64,000 nt of DNA from Akebia trifoliata (Eukaryota; Streptophyta; Magnoliopsida; Ranunculales; Lardizabalaceae). The stretch spans positions 28,391,021-28,455,020 of the forward strand of contig CM030718.1 in the NCBI GenBank assembly GCA_017979445.1, read 5' to 3'. The notes under the pieces were generated by a model, which ran no database searches, was not told the origin of the DNA, and saw only the letters and a list, made by a program, of their open reading frames with translations. Position numbers and translations under genes: made by a program. Numbering within the stretch: position 1 is the first letter of the stretch; each line of letters opens with the position of its first letter. This document shows, piece by piece, positions 10,697 through 22,882 of the stretch.

Positions 10697-12508
10697 GAGA
10701 GGGATTGAGCGGTTCTCTTGGTGAAATGGATTTGGTCCGTATTAGGCGATTAGGATTGGCACACCAATTGTTTTTAACCATACCTCAAATTTTATTGTAT
10801 TCTAACTAGTTATAAAGATAGAATATTTTTATATTTTTCTTTAGTATCCTTTTATTGTTTTTAAATATAAGGTGAAAATGATTGAAGAAAATGGAGGTAT
10901 GTAGTCATTTTTTTCTTGCTCTCTTAAGTTCTTTACAATCTTTTTTTAATCACCCAAACCCTTTTTCTTTGTACTATGACCGCTAGGACTATGGACGACC
11001 ATTGTAGTGGTGGCGGCTACAAAGGGAAGAATGTGGACTGAATCCTAGCCCTACTCGTGGTAGGGTTTAAAGGGGGTTGGAAGGGTAGGAAAGGTCGTAG
11101 TTCAACGTAGTCTACCCTAAGGTTCTTGCAATTCAAATCAATTCAGCTTGGTTGAGTTGAGTTGAGATGAGATGAGCTGAGCTGAGTTGGTTACTTGTTT
11201 GGAAGAGCAAAACATATGGTTGAGGCGAGCTTAACCATGTCTCCAATTGGAATGGGAGAATCTCAAGAATCTAGGAGTAATTGACCATGTCAATCATATT
11301 CTTTTGCAAATAGATAATTTTCTATCTTACAAAAGCTTTCCCTAAATAGATTTGAAGATCTGAGAAATGGTTATCGAGGATCTCCGTAAGGAAATGGATG
11401 AATTACTTAGGGAGGAGGGGGTTAAGGAAATGGATTAGCCTATACATGGGAGATGAGGCCATACAGGAAAGGACTTTTTGGTAGTTGTTTTAACTTTATA
11501 ACAATTACTTTTCTACAACTTTGATACTAAGTTGATCGTCATTGGTGCCTCAACTCGATTTTTCTACAGAATTATGTTACTTGTCGTCCTAATATTTTGA
11601 TTTTTTATTCTTCAACGATATTTTCAAAGTGGCAACCTAAAAATTCAAAGTAGCAACATACCCCAAGAGCCCACTTGTCCATTCTCATTCTCAAATCCCT
11701 AAATTCAAGAGAAAAACATGAGGACTAAATATTGCTTAAACCCTAAGAGAGACTCAAGTTCCATGTATACAATAACAAAAATCAAAGAAGTTAAAACAAC
11801 AATAAAACCTTATTTTAAACATTTGGGAAATAAAAAATGTCACATATATGCCTTTAAATGTTAAATAAAGTCGAAACATTTGATAGATTCAAGAAAAACT
11901 AGTAAACCCTACAAGAAGACTATAAGGTTTCTCCCCTTTTCCTTCTACCTTTCTTCTACCATTGGCTTTTAGTAGAGAAGAGAAGGGATTTGATAAGATG
12001 GAAAGTTCTTAAATGGTGGGTATATATCATTATTTGGTGTTTTATATGTAATAAAGTTCTATTCACATAAAGTTGATGCAACAATAAAATCACTCTAATT
12101 TAGTATTTGATTACTATAAGTAAAGATTGGTGTGGCAATATACGCTTTCTTTATTAGTTCTGAGTAAATGGAGGGGTTGATCCTGTATGACTGAGAGTTG
12201 AATAACTAAAACACCATTTTTGTCTTCTCTGACACTTGGCACACTAATCGAGTCCCTCCAAGTTAGTTTTTGGACAAAGAGAGGACAGAATAAAATAGTA
12301 AAAGTAGATTTGAAGATGCATCAAACCCTAGAATTGGATCTTAATCCCATAAAACTCTGTAAGGTACAGGTACCCAGCCTCTTCTGTGATACAAAATCGA
12401 TCAAGATCTCATCCGTGTCACTTTGTGTCCATCAAGGTTGTACACCATAGTTTTTCATTAAATGATTTAGTCATACCCCTCCTACCTATTTGATGAATAT
12501 TTGAGCCC

Positions 12509-12678
12509 TAATGATTTTCTCACTCGAGCTTGGGCTGTACTTGACTGACATGGTAAGGACATAGAACCGTTGATCTTTTTCTGTGCATCTTGAAGAAAAA
12601 ATCTATGATTCTGTGCTCTTGCCAAGTCAGTTGAGTACAAATCGAGTGAAAATGTTCGAGTCAGAAAATCACGACTTA
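12509..12678. mobile_element. Hairpin element, family P, copy 1
   Basis: The left arm (ATGATTTTCTCACTCGAGC ... CTTGACTGACATGGTAAGGA) pairs with the right arm (reverse complement TAAGTCGTGATTTTCTGACT ... CAACTGACTTGGCAAGAGCA) over about 80 bp per arm. The centre reads TGATCTTTTTCTGTGCATC. Confidence 0.75.
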
Positions 12679-13455
12679 TATTTGAGAAGCATTGTTTTTT
12701 CATTTTAAATAGATAACATGATCTCTTATTGACTAATAAAAGTAAGAATCAAGATCACTTAAGGTGTTCTAATCTTATATAGAATAGGAATGGTATTTTA
12801 CCGTAACATGTTTTGGTTGGAGTTTATAGCATATCGAGCTCTTAACTAAGCCATTTTTTATATTGCATGCACCCTATGTATTTAATCTCCAACCAAAACG
12901 TGTCAGGTAAACACCAAATTTTATTATAGGAATGAGACATCGTTCTGGATAATGACTTAAAAATAATCAGAATGACCTCATTTTCAATCTCTAACAAAAA
13001 AATGTTTATTTTTCTCACATTCCATCATCGTCTTCAAGCTTGTCTTGATACATTATTTATAATCAATTCAACCTCATATTCAATCTATCAATTTTACTTT
13101 AACCCTTATAGAAAATCCTTGATTTGTTTACACAAATTACATTATCTTTTATTTCTCCAAATACCTTTTTTTGTTTTGCTTATTGTGGGTATCCCCACTC
13201 TTCAGGCGAGACTAATCCCACGATCACACATACTACCCCTCAGAAAGTCCTACGTGCAACTGGAGGGTGACCCCAAGGAATTCATAACTTCATGGGGGTT
13301 CAAATTTCTTCGAAGACCTTATATATTGTTTTTATTTTTTATATCGTAGGTTTTCCAACACTCTTTCAAGATGGGGTTAGGCCCTGAAAAATTTGCAAAG
13401 TACTGCAACCTTAAAAGATCACAACTAAAGAAAGAAAACCTAAATTTTATGTAGA

Positions 13456-13567
13456 GTTGTGATGAATGCACATGGCAAGGACATAAAATCATCAATCTTT
13501 TTCTTCAGGATACATAAAGAAAAAGATCTATGATTCTGTGCCCTCGCCACATCAGTATGATTTATCG
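13456..13567. mobile_element. Hairpin element, family P, copy 2
   Basis: A shorter copy: GATGAATGCACATGGCAAGG ... ATCTTTTTCTTCAGGATACA ... AAAGATCTATGATTCTGTGC ... CGCCACATCAG. Inner arms pair well; the outer arms are truncated. Confidence 0.6.
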
Positions 13568-14088
13568 TTTGCATTCATCATTCTTCCTTCAATCACGAAG
13601 ATAACTAATTTTGAAAAGATTAAAAAAAAAAAAAGTAATTTTAGATATAAATTCTTTAGGCATTCCTGTCATTTTCATTAATTTACAAGGTAACCATTTG
13701 TTTGTATTTCAAATATTCACCCAAAAGTAGAGTCATAATGTCCAAATCATCCACCTTTTCATGAATTTTTTTTAAGATTAAAAATCAGTGGTTGGGATCA
13801 CTCCAAGCAGAGATACCTTTCGAATTATTTATTTATTTATTTGATAAAATGGCGCATGCACACACGTAAGTAATCCAAATTCCAAAGGTGGTGAAGAGAC
13901 AACGTAATATTTATTACTTTAATATTTTTAATATTTGTTTTGTGAGGCGGCGAAAGGAGTAGTCAAGAGAACCTCTCATATCCAATCTCCTCATTCTGGT
14001 TTTTTCTTCTTCCACACTATTCATTTGTTTATTGCACTCTTTGTCACTCCCCTCACCACATCTCTCTCTCCTTCTTCATTGTTTTATG

Positions 14089-14966
14089 AGTGATTTAGAT
14101 ATGCCCCCTAAATAACCATCAATATTAAAAATACCCCCCTCCCTTTGTTGATGATATATGCCCCCTTGAACTAGGCTGTAGAGAATAATTTAAAAAACAA
14201 CCTAAATGCCCTCCTCATTAATCTTTAGTAGGAGTGCAACTTCGTTCAATTTGATGTCAAATTGGAATCGAACCAAAACACCATTGGAGCTAAACCGAAC
14301 TAAGGTTGGTTTGGTTCAGCTCTATAGGTTGCCAATATTCTATAAATTTGAAGTAAAATACTATTAATGAAAAATTAAGTATAAAATTTTATACAATAAA
14401 TCATTAATTTATCAACAAAAAAAAGTCATTAATCTATGTCTTTAACTCCTAAAATAATTTATAATGCATATATTTTGGTTCTCAATTTGGTTTGATTCTA
14501 TACAAACTTGATCCGAGAATTGAACTAAATTGGTCAGTGTTCCATTTTTTTTAACTTGGAGCCAAACTGCAACTTGTTCCAAACCACCCCAAAACTATCG
14601 ATTTGGTTTGAACCAAGCCAAGTTGCATTCTTGGTCTTTAGTAAAAAACTCCAATTATTAACTTCTAGGGTAAAATATTTTTTATCTATTCAACTTTAAT
14701 TTTTTATTAAAAAATTTATCCTTTTAATTCTTCAAAAGTCCTATTTGCTTTTAGATTGAAGATAGATAAATATATATATATATTAATTTCACTATAATAT
14801 TGAAGTTAACTGATTTTGGGGACAAAATCAAAGTTTTCGCTTGTAGGTTGAATACAAGGGAATTTATGTCCAGAGAAGACCTAGGTCAAGACATATGTCC
14901 TCAAGTGGAAAACACAAAGTTATCTCTAATATTGATTAAAATGTGAAGAGGTATGTCTAGATCACC
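14089..14966. mobile_element. Long-TIR element, copy B
   Basis: Left GTGATTTAGATATGCCCCC faces right (reverse complement) GGTGATCTAGACATACCTC. The subterminal block TATGCCCCCTTGA ... CCTAAATGCCCTCCTCATTA matches the family. A hAT-like MITE is inserted at 14231-14634. Confidence 0.6.
14231..14634. mobile_element. hAT-like MITE nested in long-TIR copy B
   Basis: The duplication TCTTTAGTA occurs on both sides (14222-14230 and 14635-14643), 9 of 9 bases, or 8 if the first base is coincidence. Ends GGAGTGCAACTTCG and (reverse complement) AGAATGCAACTTGG are imperfect inverted repeats. The interior is related to the element at 2231-2686. Confidence 0.78.
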
Positions 14967-14981
14967 TTTGTTTCATTTAGT

Positions 14982-15577
14982 GTGATTTAGACATAATTCT
15001 CCTTATCTTTTGGTGCATATTTGAGATGTCATGTGTGTTCAATCTATTGGCAGACTCTCCTTGACCTTGGTCTTTTTCTAGGAGACTTAATAGTTGATGA
15101 CTTAAATAACAATGTCTTCAATCTCTAATATAAAAAAAAAACTTCGATTTTTCTTTCTAAAATTAGTCATCTTCAATCTTTAATGAAAAAACAATGATTT
15201 TTGTTTCAAAATTAGTCAAATTCAACTTCTAAGGTAAAATCTTGTTATTCTCTTCAAACTTCAACGTCAAGAGCAAGATGATATTTTTAGAAAGTCAATA
15301 GAAGATGAAGGATTTTTGGGTATAAAAATTCAAGAGTTTATTAGACATGTTTGAAGATTTGGTTAAAAAAATATATCGAAGGGGGTGATGCGCTCGTATA
15401 TGACTAATGTTTGGGAGAAAAATAAGGGTCTTTTTGACAGTATAGAGAAATCTTTCACAGTAAACCAAGGTCAAGGACCAAGTCAGCAGTTTGAAGACAC
15501 ACAAGGGTATCTCAAATATTCTCCAAAAGTCCAAAACCAAGTTGGGGGGTGGGGGTATCACTTACGTTCAAATCACC
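14982..15577. mobile_element. Long-TIR element, copy C
   Basis: It starts GTGATTTAGACATAATTCTC only 15 bp after copy B ends, and finishes with the reverse complement of GGTGATTTGAACGTAAGTG. The subterminal block CTCCTTGACCTTGGTC is mirrored near 15463-15482 (CCAAGGTCAAGGACC). No insertion is nested; length about 596 bp. Confidence 0.65.
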
Positions 15578-16615
15578 TTTTCATTCGTTTATTTATTTGA
15601 ATTTTTAAGAAAGAGAGTCGTTTGCGTTTCCAACTTGCTCTTCTTACACGTCGTTTGTCTCTCTTTCTCTTTCTTTTTCTTTGTCGCATATATTGTTGTT
15701 TTTCTAAGATTTCATTACTATAGATTATCAAATCTTTGACCAAAATAGATACAATAGGACACAATGTCAGTGAGAGTTTGAAAGAAAGTCCTAATTTTAG
15801 GAGTTTTACAACTCTTAGATCTCCAAAACTTAGCATAGTTGCAACCCATGTCACTAGGATAGCTATTATAGTAACCAACCTTGAATTGGTACAAACCTAA
15901 ATCGATTTGTAGGGCAGAGCTAGGATTTTGTCCATGTGAGGCAATTAAGAGTGGAAGAAATTTTGTGGTGGCAATGGCAGTGGATTTCTTTATCTTCCAC
16001 TGTTATCTATCGTAATAGCTCATAAAATTTTCATAGATTTCAAAATTCTTGTTGGGGCAATTGTCTACAATGTAAATCGTTCGTAAAAAACAATGAACCT
16101 TATGAACCTCTTTATTTTGATGAATCTTAGAAATACATCCATACATTGGTCAATATTAAAGATAATCTTTACTTTAGAAATCCCAAGATCTGATCAATAT
16201 TAAAGAGACTCTTTGTTGAGTCTTGTTCAATTAGAGTAACATAAATGACTTAAATATCTGTCATGAACTACTTTTACGAGTTGGCTTCATTCGAGAGTGG
16301 TGAACCACAAACCGTGAACCCATTTTGAACTGAGTGAACCCCCCAAGTAACATAGGTTGCAATTCCTAATAAAAAAGATTCATTTTAAACTCCATCCCTC
16401 CACAATGCGCTACTATCTGAGCTTGTTGAGATCATTTTTTTGTGTGCTTATACTAGTTCTTAATGTGATTTTATGGATCATGTAGAGAGTAATATCATAT
16501 CTTAGTGTGAATGAAAGTAAAGTATCCAAAGAATTCTTATTCGTCAGGTTGTTTTCATATATTTTGAATAGTACCACATTATTCAATAAAAATAGAGTTA
16601 ATGAGATTATTAAAA

Positions 16616-16796
16616 GGTAAATTCTCATATAATTACCTAAGTTTTCGATATTTTCAAAATGTTGTTGATGTTAACACAACTACCACATAATGTTGATAAA
16701 ATATTATCAAATTGACAACATTACGTGATGACTTTATCAACATTAACAACATTTCGAAAATACCAAAAACTTTTGTTAATTATTTGGGAATTTACC
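16616..16796. mobile_element. Hairpin MITE
   Basis: Left arm GGTAAATTCTCATATAATTA ... TCAAAATGTTGTTGATGTTA pairs with the right arm (reverse complement GGTAAATTCCCAAATAATTA ... TCGAAATGTTGTTAATGTTG), about 80 bp each. No clear target duplication was seen. Confidence 0.65.
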
Positions 16797-17272
16797 CATT
16801 CTTAAATGCCAAATCCATTAGGCTTTGTGCAAAATTGTGGTAGAAAAATGGCTATGATTACCATAAATGCATGCATGTCAAGTTGGATTTAACTTAATTT
16901 GGATGATGGGGAACAGGGTATGGACTTAGATATAGGTTTTGTCTAATGAAATATTATTTTTTACCAATTCAACACACACTTCCAAAAATTTCATGTAAGT
17001 CTAATCCTTAATATCCTTCGTGTGTCATAAATTGTTTTACCAAAATGGCCCTCATGTGTCAATTCTCATCGAAATTGACGAGCCAATCATATTTTGATTC
17101 TAGTTTAAGTAGTTACAGCAATAATGTACAAAAAAAGCCCTAGTTCTATAGATGTATTATAAAATCTAAGATAACAAAACAAGGAAAATGGTGAGCGACC
17201 CTATTTCAATTGGCGATGAAGAATTTTTGCACCCCTAACATCTGATCGATCGTGGTACAATGCTATACGTGC

Positions 17273-20200
17273 TCACATCTTCTCCAATTCCTGTACATCG
17301 GTAATTATTTTCTTTTTCCGTTGTATCCAACTCTTCACAACATCACGATCACCGGGTGGGAAGGTGCATGGGAGGGACGATGAAAGGGAGGCGGTTGACC
17401 TTTCAAGGAAATGCCTTTGCTTTGGATCCGTGAAGCAAAGTAGAGACTCCATACAAACTTCTTGAGCAGATGAAGGTGGTGAAGGCTTGAAGTCTTGTAA
17501 CTTAGAGTACTCGTTGATGAGGTGATACATGTACTCATAAACCCGCTCCATAGACAAATCTTCCATGAATTTCTGTCCCCCTTTCCCTATAGCCTCGGCC
17601 TATTCAAAAAAGAAAATATCAATTTAATTGATGGTTATGAAACTTGGACATGAACATGTTGGCACTTATCCCACAACGCACAACCTGAGACAGTTGATGG
17701 AATCTCTTAAAGAGACATACTTTCCTTTACATTTGCTTCGTAATTTAGTACAATATAAAAAAAAGAAAAGTGCATTTAGATAAGTTGAATGTTAATGTCA
17801 CATAGTATAGATATGTGATATAACCCAAAGCAAGAAAGTTGATAAATTATAATATGATCAAAAGGTTTAAAATATCGTATCGATCGAATGTTTTGGCTAA
17901 TGAAAAAACCGATTTGGCATTGGTCGATACAATTGATACAGACTGATACATTATTCCAATACATACCTGATACAATCCAGAAAAATTCAATGTTTACGGG
18001 TCAAAGTTTCTACATATAAGAGCTGGCAATGGATTGGTTCGGTACCGGATCAGTACCACTCCAATACTGATCCGAAAATTTTCAAACATGCACAAACATG
18101 CACCCGACCCGAACGGATTATTGAATATGTTAACCGAATCCGATCCGTTTCATTTCATCCTTAATCCCAAACCGATCCGATTCAAACACATGCCTTATTT
18201 TCAAAATATCAATGTTCAAAAAATATAAAAAATATAAAATCATATAATATTTTAAAAAATCTACTTTCCAACTACAAATATAGAGGGTAACCAAAAAGAC
18301 AAACGTTTTTTCTCATATGTATTTATATGAAACTAAGAATAATAATAATAAAAAATGTATGTTCGGCTCAGATTTTTTTCAGAGCAGATTGGGGTAGATC
18401 TGAATCCGAACCGAAAGTCCGATTTTTCATGTTATTCGGATCGAATTGGTTTGGACATCGGGTATATTTCGGATCATCGCTGGCCCTATTTGACAAGGAC
18501 ATTCCTTTTTCTGTAATTATTAGTGTGTTGGCATGGTTTAAAATACCAGAATGTTTCGGTCCTAGACCAATAGGAAACATTGACTTACTTTAGATTATCA
18601 ACTAATGGGTGGCCTCTTTAATGGACCATAACCCAAAAGTCATGCAATCAAGCAATTCTAACTGCTTGATGTGTTGATGTTTTCCGCTAATACTTAATTT
18701 GTAGGATTGGATTGCTAGAATCCACCAAATTCAAATCCAACTAAGAATGGGCTCATCATTATGTTGGCATGTCAACATTCAATGCTAGCTGGAATAAGAT
18801 AATCCAAGTCTCTTAGAGATTCACTTGAAGGCACTACTATAGGCAGGAAAATGAAAATAAGACTAAGAGTGGGTGAGAAAATGAAGAACAGTACCTCTGA
18901 TGGATTTTTATTGCCCCACTCAACAGCAAACTTTATGGAACGACAAAGATCTGTGGTAAGAGATACGGGCCAGTAGTTTTGTCTTGGCATAAGAGCACGA
19001 CTGAAGAAATCTTCATACTGTGGGGATATTATTAGTGAAAGAGAACCACATGAAAGGATATATTTCAAGCTCACCGACCAAGCATAACCTTCAGCGTATA
19101 TTTTATACCTGAAGAAAAGATGTAAATGATCAACTTTAAGAAGAATGCTTTGTTAAACAAAGGGACCAACTGAATAATACACAAATTGAAATTTTCTTTT
19201 TCGTGGAACATAATATTGAACTTATGATACAATGGGAACAAAATGGAAAAAAATTGACAATTCAGTAGACATCAAGGAGATCGTGAGGGCCCAATCTAAT
19301 CATCCAAATAGTGGACTTTCCAATCACATGTTTTCTATCATTCTACATAAGCTGAGTTGGATGGATGACCAGATTATCCAATCACACTCACACTCTTTTT
19401 GGTATAAGAAAATATCCTAGATGGGCTCATTGATTAGAGGGCCCAGATTGATGGGAAAGAGTAATATTTCCACTGAACAGTCCCAATAGTGTTGCTAGAG
19501 TAAGGCTGTTGGATATATCCTATTTACATACTGTTGTGTGGAAGCGTAACAAGAGCAAAAAAAAAAAGACGAAATGATAACACAAAGAACACAAGATTTA
19601 CATGGTTCGGCAAATTGCCTACATCCGCATAGGAAAGGGAGAAATATCCACTATCATTGATAAAGATTACAGTCTCTGTCCTCTAGAACTCTCTCAGCCG
19701 CAAGGAACCTCACAAAGCAAAAACGTTAAAAAACCCTAACCCGGAAAAACATATATATACCCAAAAAAAAAAAAAATCACCTCGGGGGCGCACAGCCCCC
19801 AAACCCCCGCATGGGCCCAGTTGGGAGCTTGACCGGCTCAGCCCTTTGGACCTAGCCCACTCCACTTCGGAGAAGGTCCCCTTTGATACTGTTTTACCTT
19901 TTGAAGCCCAATAAGAATAGTAGACATCTCACAACACATACTACATGACACAGAAAACTGTAACTTACCTATGTTTACACTGGTTCGCTAGTTTGGACTG
20001 CTCATAACCACCTCTTGCTTCTTCTAACCAATTCTGTGATACACGTTAGGAACTTTGGTTAGTACATCATATTTCTAAGGCATAAAGGATACAACCCATC
20101 AGTGATATAACTAAACCAACTACAACTGCATGTTCAAATAAAGAAATTTCCTGAACTGTATATAGAACTTGACCTGACGCATAATCTGGGCTCCCCACAC

Positions 20201-22135
20201 CCTAGAGTGATTACAACGTAGTAACTCTATACGAACAGGAGAATCAACATCTGGGTTTCCTTTCCAATAAGCAAGGAGCCACTTCTCTGTCCAACTTAAA
20301 GCTTGGGAACCTTGCTTGATACTTCTGAATTCCTCATCCCAGGGTCCTATATTTACTTCAGGCCTGCATGAGACATGAATACTCCATAAGTTTATAATCA
20401 TGTTTAAGAATTGATCGAACCATATGTATATCTTGATCACAAATATAATTCAGCTTCTTTCATGAGCAATACAAGTTAAAAGACCTTTTTTTTATCGGTA
20501 AGCTTATTTTTAATGAGTTACGTAAGTCGGTGCTGGCGGGAATCAAACCCAGGTCTCTGGTATCATCACCTAAAGACTTTACCAACTACGCTAGCTGGCA
20601 CCTGTCAACTTAAAAGAAGATATTAATCTCAAGACAGATATTACTCACATGTCGACATTTCCCCCTGTGTATATATCATAGTTGCGATTCTTTCGTAAGA
20701 GATATACACTTTGTACACATACAGGATGATCATCCAATCCAAACCAAAATTTTCATTTTGGCAGGCAAGATGGGATCAATTCATCAATCTCACAAATCCC
20801 TATAAATTTTATTTGGCCATCCACCATATAGTTTTTCACTGTCCAAAAGAGGAAGCCATATCAGATGGATGCAATAGTTTGATTTCGATCTAGAGCATCC
20901 TTTGTGTAGGACCCATTACATACAGGACATAAGATGTAGCACCCTTGTACCCCCGCTGACTCATGAAGTAGAAACTTTATGTTTGTTAATGTCTTAATGC
21001 CAGCCTCAAACCAAGTTAAATAATGCGGCTTTGACACATCCTAATTGAACCCTGATTATAGTTAATACCGATGAGTCATTTTGGACTCTAGGCCTATATG
21101 CCTTTTAATTTAGGAAAATAAAAATGAATTCCTTCATGAAAAACCATTAGTGTCATATTGAGTTGAAAATTTCACATTCTTAAAGGTCAAAATATACTTC
21201 AACGTTGAAATTTGATGCCACTGTAGAATGTCTATGTCCGAAGGGGATATACTAAACATTTTAAGCAAATTATTGGATAGGATACTGCGATTGTTTTATT
21301 ATTATTTTTTTTTGAAAAGTTACTGCGATTGTATTATAATTCATTAACCAATCCATTGGACCCCAAATTATTTGCATAACATTCCAATTTCAACCTTTTT
21401 TTTAAAAGGAAGAATGCTAAAACAATAGGTTTCACAAGTAAAATAAGTAGATCAAAAACTACAAGAAGAGTTTATAATCCATACCAGCCCCAAAAAGACC
21501 AATCAGGAAATGGGATGTCGAAATGCCCATTTGTGGTGCAATATCGAAAAAGCGGTGGTGGTGGCCATATCGTCGAAGACCCATACTCCGTCCTATTGAC
21601 AACAGGCCTATCCATGCAATCAAACATAAGGTCGACATCGGGAACCATCCCGGGATACCTCTGAAGAAGCTGCAATAAACCCCAAATCGTGAACATTGCC
21701 CGACTCTGCACACAATCGTAATAAAAATCCGCGTAGAGTCTCCCCCCAACGATCACAACCCGAAATGCGGCAAATTTCTGGGCTTCCATCAAATTGGATA
21801 AAGATATATGGGATTGTGTCCATGGATCAAGATCGCGATGGATCCAATGAAAGAAAGATGGGCATTTTGAACGAGTGTTACGAGAATGATGAGATGGGTC
21901 TGGTTCTGGAGATGAACGGCGACATTTGAGATAAGAGCATTGTATGATTTTTGAAGCTCTGGTGTATTTGGAGCCATCGTTGAATTCTTTTGGCGGGAAG
22001 AGATGCCAGGGTGTGGGGTCTAAGTTGTGTCCTGCGATGGTTTTGATTTGAGATACGAAGGTGTCAACCTGTTTGAATAAATGCCCCAATGAAACAAACA
22101 GACAAATATAAGAAGAGCAACAAAATACATAACAT

Positions 22136-22191
<56 letters not shown>

Positions 22192-22285
22192 TAAAGAGGA
22201 GAAAAGCAGTGAAAGAGCAGAAAGCCAAGAGGACAACAAAAGGTGCGCGCAGAGTGGTGGCGATATTCTTCGACGACATGCCCAT
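17273..22285 (-). CDS. GT90 / CAP10-domain protein O-glucosyltransferase-like
   Basis: Six exons on the minus strand: 22190-22285, 21485-22068, 20174-20363, 19969-20033, 18895-19108 and 17273-17599, all GT-AG and in phase, giving 491 residues. Residues about 14-31 form a single hydrophobic anchor, so a type II Golgi/ER membrane protein is likely. The lumenal part has the CAP10 (DUF821) hallmarks: VVIVGGRLYADFYYDC, DIPFPDWSFWGWPEVNIGPW (the WG/W codon is split by intron 2), LLAYWKGNPDV, then QCKHRYKIYAEGYAWSVSLK and RSIKFAVEWGN. Arabidopsis relatives (such as At3g48980, from memory) share this order. The acceptor and donor sugar cannot be told from sequence. The start is the first in-frame ATG; a GTG codon further up is not a credible start. 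Intron 1 begins with a GT(CT)n tract. Introns carry a SINE, an LTR-like piece and MITEs. Confidence 0.93.
17864..18010. mobile_element. Inverted-repeat element, family N, copy 1 (truncated)
   Basis: GGTTTAAAATATCGTATCGA matches the left end of 51623-51781, and inner blocks (GATACA, CCAATACAT, AATTCAATGTTT) follow in the same order. The right end is missing just before the hAT-like MITE at 18020. It lies in GT90 intron 5. Confidence 0.5.
18020..18486. mobile_element. hAT-like MITE in GT90 intron 5
   Basis: GAGCTGGCAATGGATTGG at the left faces (reverse complement) AGGGCCAGCGATGATCCG at the right. The body is made of CCGATCCGA/GGATCGAATT-type words, as in other plant hAT MITEs. No target duplication is resolved. 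Confidence 0.55.
19507..19936. mobile_element. Solo-LTR-like sequence in GT90 intron 4
   Basis: It starts TGTTGGATATATCC and ends ATCTCACAACA, so its termini are TGTTG...CAACA, the form of LTR ends. Inside are TGGTTCGGCAAATTGCCTAC and a GC-rich patch (about 19780-19870) unlike the surrounding intron. No 5 bp target duplication was found, so the right border is tentative. Confidence 0.45.
20484..20605 (-). mobile_element. tRNA-derived SINE, family S3
   Basis: On the minus strand the head reads AGCTAGCGTAGTTGGTAAAG (A box) and GGGTTTGATTCCCGCC (B box), and the tail ends in an A run. Flanks CAAGTTAAAAGA (20472-20483) and CAACTTAAAAGA (20606-20617) match at 11 of 12 positions, so this is a well-bounded insertion in GT90 intron 3. 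Confidence 0.8.
22140..22188. repeat. (GA)n/(CT)n microsatellite at the 5' splice site of GT90 intron 1
   Basis: About 24 GA units on the plus strand. In the gene's orientation the tract begins inside the donor (TTTAAG|GTCTCTCT). Confidence 0.95.
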
Positions 22286-22516
22286 TTGTCTTCGATGCTT
22301 CTCAATGCGTAACGGAAACCGTATCGCCTCATCAATCCTCCCTACCACACACAAACACACTCTTTTTCTCTCTCTTACACAAACTTTCTATCTTTGGCTT
22401 CTCAGGTTCGAACTGGTCTTTACGTCCCGTTTCTCTTAGGAAGATTAACTTGACACGTGGCAGTAATACACTAAACAACAAATCTGTGCGGCGAATTTGT
22501 ATTGTCAATGAGATTC

Positions 22517-22665
22517 TCTGACATATGCCCCCTATCACATCATCGATCGCTTGCCTCGGGATACACAAATCATGAATCTTTTTTTTTTTTTTTTTTTTGT
22601 ATCCCAAGAGAAATGATATGGTTTTATGATTGGGGTGCATGTCAAAGGAGCCGTTAGAATATCAT
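22517..22665. mobile_element. Hairpin element, family P, copy with expanded poly-T loop
   Basis: CTCGGGATACACAAATCATG and TGTATCCCAAGAG flank a run of about 20 T residues. The outer arms (CATATGCCCCCTATCACATC and its mirror) are diverged. Confidence 0.5.
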
Positions 22666-22669
22666 AAAG

Positions 22670-22840
22670 AATAATGATTTTTTTGGCATCCCTGATGTGA
22701 CATGTGTTAAAAATGATAGATATTTTTTCTTGGGATACATAATTGCACATATTTTTAGGGATGTACAATTTTGTATCCCGATGAAAAAGATCTATAATTC
22801 TAAGTATGCCAAGTCAAAAGGCGTTAGAAAATCACGATTC
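22670..22840. mobile_element. Hairpin element, family P
   Basis: CTTGGGATACATAATTGCAC and its mirror GTACAATTTTGTATCCCGAT form the inner stem. The outer right arm GTTAGAAAATCACGATT is shared with other copies. Confidence 0.55.
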
Positions 22841-22882
22841 AAAAAGAAAAAATGCTGAAATGACATTAAATTTTACATTATT

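Larger units (their letters stand above)
12462..13755. mobile_element. Long-TIR element, copy G
   Basis: The left end GATTTAGTCATACCCCTCC with TGATGAATATTTGAG is mirrored at 13690-13755 (reverse complement GATTTGGACATTATGAC, then GGGTGAATATTTGAAATAC). Two family-P hairpins (12509-12678, 13456-13567) lie inside it. Confidence 0.5.
10700..17272. other. Intergenic region between PDX1 and GT90: repeat cluster
   Basis: No gene is supported. The right two thirds is nearly a continuous series of elements: long-TIR copies G, B and C, two hairpins inside G, a hAT-like MITE inside B and a hairpin at 16616-16796. A short GTTGA/GATGA/GCTGA tandem lies near 11150-11190. ORFs such as 12972-13349 fall inside repeats and show no domain. 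Confidence 0.65.

Noticed and set aside
12972..13349. Plus-strand ORF of 125 codons
   Set aside because: It lies inside long-TIR copy G, is Phe/Ile/Leu-rich as AT-rich noise often is, and shows no domain.
22064..22360. Longer N-terminus for GT90 starting at 22360
   Set aside because: The first codon there is GTG; the first in-frame ATG is at 22285.
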